Shown here in pieces: positions 11,981 through 22,813 of a stretch of 64,000 nucleotides of DNA. The translations under genes and the position numbers were made by a program. Each line of letters opens with the position of its first letter. The stretch's first letter is position 1. The DNA comes from Lineus longissimus. Its lineage: Eukaryota > Nemertea > Pilidiophora > Heteronemertea > Lineidae. Location of the stretch: contig NC_088315.1 in NCBI RefSeq assembly GCF_910592395.1, positions 17,963,808 through 18,027,807 on the forward strand. The letters run 5' to 3'. The notes under the pieces were generated by a model. It did not search any database. It was not told the DNA's origin and worked only from the letters and a program-made list of their open reading frames with translations.

Positions 11981-12369
11981 GATATACACATCAGCCATCT
12001 TGCTGAGTTAATTGGACTTATGCATAAAAGAATTATATCAACAACGACGACGAATAGAATATGGCGATGATCAACAAAGTTTGTATTTTCACTTCCAAGC
12101 GAACTGTCACCGTCCTAAAAATGATACGGTTTTGAGGTTTCAGGTCGTGAAATGACTATGTTGTATTGTATTTCAAAGAGAGGAGCAATTGATAAATTGT
12201 AAATGCACAATTTGGTGATGGTGATCGGTTCTTTTTGGCCGCTCCTTGCCTTTGATCTGCTAAGATTGTTGACAAAGAAATCGTCCCTTCACAATTTCGT
12301 TGAGGTTCTTCTTTTCTGATGTAAGAACGACTTGGTTCAAATGTCTCTCCTCCTCATAGCAGTCTATAC

Positions 12370-15300
12370 CTATCTCGGGTATGGGTAACCTCCAGCAGGT
12401 GGGTAACCTCCAGCGGGCGGGTATCCACCGGCAGGTGGGTATCCCGGGTATGGAGCTGGTGGTGCGGATGGCATTCCGGGATAAGCGGCCCCTGCTGGTG
12501 GCGGTGGGATCTGTCCGGTTGGATACTGAAAAATAAAAACAAATGAAAATAATTCCAATCACGTGTCGTATGTTCAATATGATGATAAACATGACATGTT
12601 GCAGAATCAAAATGAATAATCGAAGCATCGTCGGGCAACACAAAATATGTACACCCTTTATAGCGATTTCAGAACCACCAAAGGTTCTCGAGCTTGTGAA
12701 AAACTTCACTGGGTTTTTCATTTCCCCTGAAAACCGTTACGGGGTGCATATTTGAGTTGGCTGAAAAACCCTAAAATGTTTTCAAAAGCTCTAAACCTTT
12801 ACAATGTAATGTTCTTTTAGGAGTGTATGTGTCTGGCCTTACTATAGTCACTTACCCCTGATGCAGGAGGTGGATAGTACCCTGGCTGTGGCGGCGTGTA
12901 GTGGTGCACTTCGATATGCGGCGCCCCTCCGTGGTGATGATGATGGGGCCCAAAGCCGTGTCCGTGTGGGTGGTGTCCGTGGTGATGGTGGTTCAGCGCG
13001 TGTTCCGCGGCCTGTTCCCTGTGGTGGGCTGCCTCTGCCCTGTGGTGGGCCTGGTTGGCCTTTGACTGCAAGGAAAGGAAACTTTGAAGTTTTGACAGCA
13101 GGAGACGGTGTGCAAGGGATAGTAGTCCTAGGGCTGATAGTCCGTGTAACAATAGCCCGCATTGCTAAATGTTTTGGTTAGGGTTAGCGGTACAATAGAT
13201 CATGCTGCTTAATTGATCAAATACAATGCTACCGGACTATGACTCCAGGGGGACTATATCCGCTGTCACAACGGCAATAATTTCAAAAAGCCATCACGTG
13301 CAACAGGATGTAAGGCAACATTTATATCAATTAAATTGTATAGTATTGGGGGTTAATACAAAGTGACACCACTGCACCGACAACCACTGCATCGGAAATC
13401 ACAGGTGCATGAAGATCAATACTCAATCGATCCATTCAATCGATTGATTGGATGATCGATCTGTGAATTAATGTTGGTTCTTCATGCGCCTGTGGCTGGA
13501 ACTGTAATATGTCGCTTGTGTGCGACAGCCTTTAAAAAAATGGCGCGAGTTTTAATCAAATAATGCTGCAGGTCATAATGATAAGGCAATCTCAGATTGC
13601 ACGTTTTTATACCAACACTTGTACGGTAAAGTGTCGAATGATAAAAGCACAACGAGTGACCAACGAAAACAACATGACTTCTGAAATAGGCCATGACCCG
13701 GTTGTTCAAAAGCACAAAAGTCACGTTATCCTTTACGGTTACGTATAAGTATAAATGACGTTATTTCTTTCAGTTAAACCCATTAAGTTTTTCACGTTAA
13801 GACTTAACGTCTCCGTTGAAGCTAACGTTGTTTTGAACAACTCAGCCCTGATGTTTAAAGGAATGGGCGGCTTCTTACTTCACGTTAAGACTTAACGTCT
13901 TCGTTGAAGCTTACGTTGTTATGAACAACGCAGTCCTGATGTTTAAAGGAATGGGCGGCTTCTTACTTCATGTTGAGACTTAACGTCTCCGTTGAAGCTA
14001 ACGTTGTTTTGAACAACTCAGTTCTGATGTTTAAAGGAATGGGCGGCTTCTTACTTCATTATGTTTCTTCTTCTCTTGTTTCATTAGCAAACTATACTTC
14101 GGGAAGTTTTTGACGATAGTTTTCAATAATATTGAAACACTCTGGTTCCAGTAAGGCCTAAAATCGGCCAACGACTTCACACCAGGTGAAGTGGGTTGGC
14201 CTGGTCCCGGTGTAATGTTTTTGAGTGTTTCTGTTTTTGAGTGTTTCCCCTCATTGTTTGGGAACGCTCAAAAATAGATTGACGAGTATTTCTGTGTATC
14301 CCCCCAACTGAAAAGTCATGGTCTCTCTAGCTGCCTATTGTTTGGAAACACTGAAACATGGGGAACAACCACAGATGTTACACCGGCTCCAAATATGAAT
14401 TGAGAGGTGGTTAGGATGACGAACATGGACTGCCTTGGGCCTTGGGAGTCTAGCCAATCATTAATTAATAAAAAATTGTATTCTTAATGAAACGGCCAGG
14501 GGCCATTGTGCTCACCGTATAGATATTTGGTGCTTTTGAATTCATCCAGGTTAAGAAACATTGTACATGTATAGTATATAGGTCAAACCAAAGTCGGTAT
14601 GACATGTGATGTATCGTTGCTTGGAGTAAGTACCATTATGGTAACCATAAGAATATCATCAAAAACAAGTCACTAATAAACGAGATATTGCACTTTTTAC
14701 CAATTTTAGTTTTGGCCTCTTGGTGGCCAAGTTGAGTACCAGATCAGATCGAAATTCGGTGTCCAAGGTGACATGACGTAGGGAGTCACGTGCACCAAAT
14801 TTCAAGTTCATAGCTATAGTGGTTAAGAAACGTGCCATAGTTACACTCAAACGACCAATCTCATATGATATGTGATGTATCCCTGCTAGGAGAACCTACC
14901 ATAAAAATGTTATTGAAAACGAATCACTAATAAGCGAGATATCACACTTTCTAAGTTTTCACTTTTGGCCCCCTGGTGGCCAAGTCGAGAATCAAACCGG
15001 ACTGAAATTCAGGGTCAGAGGTCAGCTGACCTAGAGGGTCCTTTGTACAAAGTCTCAAGTTCATAGCCTTAGGGGTTAACAAACGTGCCACAGTTACGCT
15101 AAAATGGCCAATTTAAGCCGTTTGACCTCTGCGACCTTGACAAGAACATCAAATCAAAAACCTGTATCATATGTGATGTATCCTTGCTAAGAGTATCTAC
15201 CATAACATTTTTACCAAAAACTAATCAGTAATAAGCGAGATATGGCACTATTCAAATTTTTTGTTTTGGCCCCCTGGTGGCCCAGTTAAGAATCAGACCA

Positions 15301-16305
15301 GACCGAAAATCAGTGTCACAGGTCATCTGACCTAGGGAGTCATGTGTACCAGGTTTAAAGTTCATAGCTTTAGTGGTTAAGAAACGTGCCATAGTTACAC
15401 ACAAACGGCCAATTCACACCATTTTACCTCTGTGACCTTGAAAATAAGGTCAAATCAAAAACCATAGGATATGTGATGTATCCTTGCTCTGAGTACCTAC
15501 CATCAAAATAGAATTGAAAACAAGTTACTATTAAGCGAGATATTGCACTTTTTACTTTTTTTAGTTTTGGCCCCCTGGTGGCCAAGTCGAGAATCAGATC
15601 AGACTGAAATTCGGTGTCAGAGGTTAAATGATGTAGGGAATCAGGTGCACCAAATTTCAAGTTCATAGCTTTATTGGTTAAGAAACGTGCCCCAGTTACA
15701 CTCAAACGGCAAATTTACGCCATTTGACCTCTGTGACCTTGAAAAGTAGGTCAAATCAAAAACACCTATGATATGTGATATACCATTGCTAGGAAAACCT
15801 ACCATAAAAATTTCATCAAAAACAAATCACTAATAAGTGAGATATCACACTTTTTAGATTTCCACTTTTGGCCCCCTGGTGGCAAAGTTAGGAATCAGAT
15901 CGAACCAAAATTCAGCACCAGAGGCTATGTGATATAGGGGATTATATGTACCAAGTTTCAAGTTCATAGCTTTAGTGGTTAAGAAACGTGCCATAGTTTA
16001 CACTCTAATGGCCAATTTACGCCATATGACCTCTGTGACCTTGAAAACAAGGTCAAATTAAAAACCCGTATAATATAAAATGTGTATTTGCTATGAGTAC
16101 CTACAACAAAAGTTTTATCGAAAACAAGTCACTAATAAGCGAGATATCACACTTTTTAGATATCGACATTTGGCCCCCTGGTGGCCAAACAGAGAATCAG
16201 ATCGGACCGAAAATCAGTGTCAGAGGTCAGCTGACCTAGGGCATTCTGTGTACAAAGTTTCAAGTTCATAGCCTTAGCAGTTAAGAAACGTGCCACTGTT
16301 AGGAT

Positions 16306-16336
<31 letters not shown>

Positions 16337-19300
16337 ACACAGCGCTATCATATAGACTCCCCTTACGGTGAGCCAAAAAGGAAATAAAAATGAAAATCTT
16401 ACCTCAAGATTCATTGCCCGTCCTAAGTTTCCATGTAATGCTGCATTTATTGCCTTGTCATGTAACTTGGCTTCTCTGTGCTCTGCCTTCATTTCGGCCT
16501 GAAAGAAAGGAATTCGAAACTTTTTTGAAATGATAATAAAACATAGTTACACACCTGGTAATAGCAAAAACATGCTTATTGTCTTGCATTTCCCGATGAT
16601 TCCCTTCGTATGACAAATATTGGCACAGAGCATTCATTAGCGTTTCTATTGTCTGGCCCGAGCCCCTTCAAAGAAAGGATGATGAGTTTCCACCAGACGC
16701 GCGGACAATCCATCCGGATCGATGACACTTAGTTAAGAAGTTATATGGACCAATTAGGCCCAGTCCACTTTAGGAATGCGTCGCATCCCCGACCTCCTGT
16801 CGGTAACCCTACGAACTGAACGGATACAAAAATTGGCCATGAGAGGCAACCAAGTTTGGAATTAGGGGCAACCATTGACAAAGACGACTGATGGCGGAGG
16901 CATAATCCAGTAGATGAACCTGAAATGCGGGTGGGTGTTGGGTGCGCAGAGAGGAAGGGTCATTCCTTTCTGTAAATGAATGTAAGAATCCAGTCCACCA
17001 TCATCATCCACATCAAACATACACTCCGGACGCAGTGGATCGGCTTCGTCCCTCTCTCATGGGAGTCCAATATTAACTAATGGGCTGCCTCGGGAGTTTA
17101 ATTCTACAAAGCATTCTTCTGCAATCTGCTGGGAAAACATGGCTGAGGAAACGAAGCGTATTATAGACAGTGCCCCTGGCCTTTCGCTTCCACCAACCAC
17201 CAACTCGAGGCCAGAACGCCCCCTCTGCTTACCCTGTGGGCATGAGCCGCCTGTCGTTCCAGTTGCCTGTCTCTGTGATTGTGCCACATATCGCCGTATA
17301 AAATAGTGTCCAAAAAACAAGTGTATCCCTGAGCAGTGTACGGAACTGTCAAAGTTATGAATGAATGAGAAAATCAACCAGTTTATATGGTCGAAATCTA
17401 ATGGTGCAATGTGGAGATTTCGCTGGTCACGAGTTCTGATATTTAATCAGAGTGACGTCAAGTCGTGACTATCGCTTCCGACTCGTATCATGTTTGACCC
17501 AAATACACTATACAACTGGTACAATGTACATTATTACCAACTCGACAACAAGAGAACCCCTTTATTATGTTTACAGCTGACATCAATTCCATGCAATCTT
17601 TACGCGATCGTGTCAGTGCCAGGTACAAATAGTAGGCCTGATTTCTAATGAACACCCATTTACGTTATTTTGCCCTACCACTCAGTAAAAAGAATTCAGG
17701 CCTGGCCATATACACGGCCTACTGTCTTTCAACAAAGCATTACCAGCAATTCCCAACCTTTTAACTGCGCATGCGCCAAACTCCCTTCCAGGGCCAAGCA
17801 TACGTTTTCTATAGCAGATCCAGGTGAGAGACATCTCATGGCTTTCTGTGTAACTAAAGCCTAGTTGCCGATAGCGTATGTGATTCTATGACTATCAAGG
17901 CATTTGCAGGCCAAATTTTGAGTTGATTGGTGAAAATTTTTCCATGTCCACCTATGGGTTGAAAATACCACGTGAATTGCAATTTTTCCTAATGTAAATT
18001 CTAAGAAAACATGAAAATTGGCCGACTTCTGTGGCCTTTTTGAATCACATAGAGTTTGCAAATTTAGTTTGCCGATAGCTCCTGCAGAAGGCAGCATCAT
18101 ACTGAGTATACTGAAACACATGCCATTGGGAAAATTGAAAATTTTTCCATGTCCACAGGGGGGTCCAAATTGGCGTCCCAAGTGGATTTGAGGAGAGAAT
18201 ATATGTCCAAACATCAACATACATGAAAAGCTGGACCTCAAGTGATCTTTGAAGATATGAGAATGACTGCCCTTTGATAACTTCTTGCTTTATTTGTCCA
18301 CTTTATGGCCTAAGATCCCTATCTTTGGATGGTTCAATTAAGGACACTAGGGCTGGGAAGGGTCATGTCGGGGGGGGGGGGGGGGTAGGCGAGTGACCAA
18401 GCCCGAAATATTATATTGCATCCTTCTCTTCAGCATATTTGCCAAAGCTTTTGCTGTTGCATGGATTCCTCAGATGTTTGGGCTCTCTCAGCTCTGTCAT
18501 TTGGTAACCTCTGTCTGGGTGTTGGCTAGGTAGATAGGATGGGGGGGGGGGGGGTTCCTGACAGTGTTGACAAGGAGAAACTCGGAAAACCGTGATTCTA
18601 GACAAAACCCTGTTCTTTTGATGAGCTGGAACACTGTACATTCAAAATTGTGAACCCACAATGAAGGCATAAAACTGACACAAGGCATTGATTTCTTGTA
18701 CTAAAAATATATTTTATTATTGATGAACGCTCTGATTGGCTAAATTGGGTCACGTGTCAAACTCGATCGTAGCGCCTGCATTTAGCAGCGGCATAATAAA
18801 GTTGGGGATTGCTGGTAATGGCCCACTCGCACCTCAATAGCACCCCGCGAAGTTACTATTTATAGCTCACAAGGTCATTTGCATAAGATATTGATGACGT
18901 TTTAGTCACGTGACAGTCGGACACCGACACTTATTTCTACGCATTTGAGCTTATTTCAAAGTCAATTATCTTTGACCCTGCATTGTTTTTAGCATGATTG
19001 AATGATACCAAAGAGTCAGAGAGAGAAATATTCAGAACAATTATGTAGTATTTCCAACACTCGGAAATGTGCCAGATTGAATCTAACTGCCCTAGTTAGA
19101 AAGCCTTAATCCATTACGAAACCGCATGTTTGTCCGACATTGCCTGTAATTCAGCGATGGGGAAATAGAGGGCAGCAGCTGCAGTGATGTCATCTTCGCG
19201 GAATGCTATTCCCATTGTTCTACCGTCATATGAAAGGATTAGAGGGCAAATTTCAATAACATCAACCCCCACGAAACAACTTTCGTGGGTGTCGATAGGC

Positions 19301-20044
19301 CAAGCGGGCAAGGGCACGTAATAATCTTCTTTACGGTTAGGCACATTGGTAATTTACATGGGTGGTTGACTAGAGGGGTTGTCCAGTGATTATCGTGTGT
19401 TGACCTTTAATTGGGCCAAACGTCATATGTCCATATTACTAAGTATCGGCAAATTGATAATCCTGAACCACGTGAGGCATAGTTATTATGACGCAACATC
19501 AACAGATGTATACAACGTCCACATATTTTTGGTAATGCCATACGCTCGAATAACTTCCCTAAACTTCAAATGAGTCAAAACGCCAATTTTGAGTTTAAAA
19601 ACATTGCCCTCTAAACAAGGAGGCCGATACTTATAAAAGGCACATTGCAATGCAATTTGACCCCCTAGCTCCTGCCTATAGTCCCCCTTTAAGTGGGAGA
19701 AAAAGTTCTAAAAAAAGAGCTTGCCAATGGCTATATTTCACCCCCTGACCCTCAAATGAGCCAAAAAACGCTATTTTCGATTTTTGAAAATCACCCACTG
19801 AACAAATACATACAAAATGCACGTCAAATTGGCTCTATAGATGCATAAAAATGATTTCGATCCTTTTAGGGCCAGCCTTGACTCACTCAATTTAAGCTGC
19901 GAATTTCAACCACAGTACATACAACCGTGGTATCGCAGTGTTCGCTAAGAAGAATCGGATGAAGGAATCGAACCCGCAATCACTTACGTGATGGGCGTGT
20001 GCCGCCTGATGCTCAAGATGATGATCGTGATGGTTACGCCACAT
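12370..20044 (-). CDS. Histidine-rich protein with Gly-Tyr-Pro-Pro repeat tail, unrecognised family
   Basis: Five exons on the minus strand, all with GT-AG borders and phase 0. Exon A 20044-19988 (19 codons from ATG, MWRNHHDHHLEHQAAHAHH). Exon B 17289-17233 (also 19 codons from an ATG, MWHNHRDRQLERQAAHAHR), possibly longer to an acceptor giving 17328-17233. Exon C 16498-16403 (32 codons, charged, AEMKAEHREAKLHDKAINAA). Exon D 13065-12856 (70 codons) with NHHHHGHHPHGHGFG and HHHHHGG, turning into YTPPQPGYYPPPASG. Exon E 12525-12370 (51 codons plus stop) with GYPPAGG repeats ending YPYPR. Exons A and B are clear duplicates; both may be used in series, or as alternative first exons. His clusters suggest metal binding and the tail suggests a flexible low-complexity segment; both are inferences. 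No signal peptide in the visible part. A non-coding or earlier exon may lie beyond 20070. Confidence 0.75.
13108..13270 (+). repeat. MITE family D, copy 2
   Basis: Nearly identical to 9386-9549 and inserted in the intron just upstream of exon D of the histidine-rich gene. The high identity between copies suggests recent movement. Confidence 0.85.
13793..14056. repeat. 88-bp tandem triplication
   Basis: Three units begin at 13793, 13881 and 13969 with CACGTTAAGACTTAACGTC (third unit CATGTTGAGACTTAACGTC) and end GGGCGGCTTCTTACTTCA. Each unit contains the small palindrome ACGTTAAGACTTAACGT. Lies in an intron of the histidine-rich gene. Confidence 0.92.
14207..14386 (+). repeat. MITE family C, intact copy
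   Basis: About 180 bp, starting CCGGTGTAATGTTTTTGAGT and ending CAGATGTTACACCGG, so the termini are short inverted repeats. Very similar to 62282-62460 and, inverted, to 61996-62174. Confidence 0.88.
14590..16304. repeat. Tandem array of six units of about 300 bp
   Basis: The landmark GGCCCCCTGGTGGCC recurs at about 14715 (variant), 14967, 15269, 15571, 15870 and 16172, a spacing near 300 bp (250 for the first, which lacks part of a unit). Other shared blocks are AATAAGCGAGAT, TTTCAAGTTCATAGC and TTAAGAAACGTGCCA. Units contain nuclear-receptor-like half-sites such as TGACCTCTGTGACCTTGA and the palindrome AGGTCAGCTGACCT (15019-15032 and 16224-16237). Units are 10-20 percent diverged by eye. 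Located in an intron of the histidine-rich gene between exons C and D. Confidence 0.9.
16305..16334. repeat. (ACG)n microsatellite
   Basis: About ten ACG units directly follow the last unit of the 300-bp array. Confidence 0.9.
17329..19987. other. Intron of the histidine-rich gene
   Basis: Lies between exons A and B. It holds G runs at 18370-18385 (16 G) and 18541-18554 (14 G), a diverged direct repeat (about 17866-17960 versus 18066-18160, sharing TGCCGATAGC and ATTTTTCCATGTCCAC), and an unassigned minus-strand frame of 76 codons at 19114-19344. I recognise no further exon. Confidence 0.5.
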
Positions 20045-22700
20045 GTTGCTGTCGTCTGCTGGATGTAATACAAATGATCACAAGCAAGGATTTTATCTTA
20101 TATATACAATCTACTCTCAAAGGTGTTAAGTTCACTTCAGCATAAGTTGGCATGGTCTGACGTGCATGGCGCTCCAGTGTGGTCAAATTAACTTAAAGAC
20201 CTAGGCCGTTCGTTGAAAATTATAAATTTGTAATTGAATTTGAAAACCTCTCAGTGTGTTACTGAATATACATTTCAATACAGATAGATACACAAAAACT
20301 ATACATGCCAAGTTTTAGCAAATTTGCATGCATGATAACCGCACTGCGGCATTGTGTATTATTGCATTTCCATTTTCCTGACCCACGAATAATTACGAAC
20401 GGCGTACACCTTTAATCATCTGTCCTTGATTTAACAATTTTTTTGCCAAATTTATCTAAATTTAGATAATTTTGTCCCCGTGAAGAGGGTCACTGCACCA
20501 GGACGTCATAATCAACAGACGCCATTAAACAGGTTCAACTTAAGTTTGACAGACATTAGAGGGCACAAGCTGCATAAAATGTACTGTTCACTGTGCATGG
20601 CGACATTATTGGTGACTTTCGGACTTCTTATCACTATCGATCGATTTGGCCTACATTCTTGCAACATGTCAAGGAACTGATTGGTCGCTCTTGTTTCGAT
20701 CATGTTAACAGGTCATGCGCACCACGATGACGTAAAAGCAACCAAGTTATAAAAAAAGTAAGTAGTGTCCAAACAAGATAGTCAGCTACTTCTGATTTTG
20801 AACACGCCCCAATTTTCAAATTCAATTTCAAATTTCAAATTTTTGACGATCGACGTAGACCTTTAACATGAAGGACTTCCTATCATTATCGATCGATTTG
20901 GCCTACATATTGCAACATGCCACGGAACTGATTGGTCGCTTTTGTTTCGAACATGTTATTAGGTCAAGGAGCGCAGCATGATCTTGTCCGAATTAACTTT
21001 AAAATGTCTCGTGTGGTGATGTAAGATATTGGTTCGGATACCTGCATCGGAATGGTACCCTGACCATTTCATTCAGATTGGTCAAGAAATAAACCGTACA
21101 GAGCGGAAAATGTCCGAATTCAATGCACTACGTCAATGTACACCAATGCCTACAAAAAATATTTCCATGGTTACTTAGATGAAAAGATCATGTTGGGCTT
21201 TGAGGCAAGGATCAATAAAAAGCAAACTTCAAAGAAATCCGACCAGTAGTTCGCCCTCCAGAGCCCCAAACGATGCGGACATAACATATACGAATGGACT
21301 ATAGTCTTCGGAGGCTGGGTTCGATTTCGAGTCCACTTCCCCTAGTTGTCTGGCCGTCAAAGGCCAATGAGCCACATCCAACCAGGTTTGTTGTTCGGAG
21401 TGTTTCTTCGTGGCCGCGGATAAGGTAGACTCACTGGGCAGCCCATTGCGTCATCCAAATTTGGTCTCCTTATGGTGGGGAACGAGGCCGGTCCATTGCG
21501 TCCGGAGTGTACGGGTGAGGCAGTCCGTCTCCTACGTTCGTATTCGATAACATTCACTATTGATGCTTTTAACCTTGAATGTCTGCCTCATCTATACAAA
21601 ACTCACGGAATATCTTTCATATCGATGTATTTCATTATGTATTTTGATGATATCTGTGAGGGCGTACCAAACAAACAGCAAACACGACACCACACAATTG
21701 TTCATGTTGAACATGTACTATAGGTGTTCCGTATTGCCTCGGGTACTAAAAACTAACAATATAATTGCGTGGCCTGGGGAAATGTTATAATTTTATCATC
21801 GATAGTCAATGAAATATCTGTTTTTGTGCACAACATTCGAACTTGTGGGCGAGTTTCGTACGATAATCGATGAGAAACTCGGCGAGGGCGTCGTTGACAA
21901 AATTGGTCTTCCTAATTAACAACGGAATCATACTTAAGGTGAATTATTTTTGTGAGTATATATGCTGATACGGGTCGTATGGATTGGTCAGCGTGTTGAA
22001 CCGTATTGGGTGTGGATATCTTCCGCTGGCAGACGATCCAATCAATACTGGTGAAAAGTTCGAAAAAAAGATTGATCTTAGCAATTTTTTAAAGCCAATT
22101 TTGAGCGCCAACTTGAATGAACTAACTCTGCCTGAAATGTACAGAAAACCAGTAAAAACTTTCGTAATAAGAGCAATAATCAATTTCAGCAACAACAAAA
22201 TTGTCGATATTATTCTGTGAGAAGAAGCTCAATCTTACGTTATTCGGTTCTGAAATAAGGAATGTTCACTGAGACGACATGCCACCAAAAAATAGCGAGG
22301 GGCAGACTTCCATACGGACTGTGAGTCTCGTAAGGAATATGATCATTATTGGGGGATATTCGTGGTACACAAAGTGGCGCTTTGGCCTCCAGGACATAGA
22401 CTCCTTGGGCGGCTCATAGTGTCATCCTAATTGGATCTCGTTATGGTGAGGGACGAGCCAGGTCCTCTGCGTCCGGAGTGTACCATGACATCGCTTTGAT
22501 TAGCCCAGGTCCCGTCTTCATAAACAAATCTAGCCCATATGATTGTATACGGTATGAAGGATAAAGCATTGTTGTTATCAATAAGATTACTGGATAAAAT
22601 ATTGGTATCAACAAAAAGATTAGATCACGGTTCCTTATATGACAATTTAAGTTGAAAGTGTGTTTCAAAACGTGAATTCTTAGACAAGTGCAACACCATG
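20045..22700. other. Repeat-rich intergenic DNA
   Basis: No gene supported. Contents: a diverged direct repeat at about 20625-20720 and 20875-20975 around ATCGATCGATTTGGCCTACA; repeat G at 21050-21280, inverted relative to 60185-60410; and two inverted copies of family H (21400-21520 and 22410-22487) with TGCGTCCGGAGTGTAC. This interval separates the divergently arranged histidine-rich gene and SOUL copy 1. Confidence 0.5.
20194..20413 (+). repeat. MITE family E, copy 2
   Basis: Starts AAAGACCTAGGCCGTTCGTT and ends TACGAACGGCGTACACCTTT: inverted termini of about 17 bp. Internal block GCATGCATGATAACCGCA resembles the 55020 and 63181 copies. Confidence 0.8.
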
Positions 22701-22712
22701 ATATCAGGTAAG

Positions 22713-22720
22713 TATAAAAG
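22713..22720 (+). promoter_or_regulatory. TATA box of SOUL copy 1
   Basis: TATAAAAG lies 101 bp before the ATG at 22814. About 40 bp upstream is ACGTGAATTCTTA, which is also directly upstream of the TATA box of copy 3 (40030). The predicted transcription start is near 22745. Confidence 0.6.
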
Positions 22721-22813
22721 CCGCCGCAACAATGAACAGTTTCATTTCTCAAGAAACGAACAACTAAATAATACCTTTGATACATTTTGCGGCCGAAAGA
22801 TATTATTGCAATA

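Noticed and set aside
12861-13181. Plus-strand 106-codon ORF over the histidine-rich exon
   Set aside because: It is the antisense shadow of exon D and runs on into MITE D.
19114-19344. Minus-strand 76-codon ORF in an intron of the histidine-rich gene
   Set aside because: Reads plausibly, but there is no domain, and no acceptor or donor in a phase matching the neighbouring phase-0 exons was confirmed.
19965-20010. B-box-like sequence beside exon A suggesting a tRNA
   Set aside because: There is a GGTTCGATTCC on the minus strand, but no A-box at the right distance and no cloverleaf.
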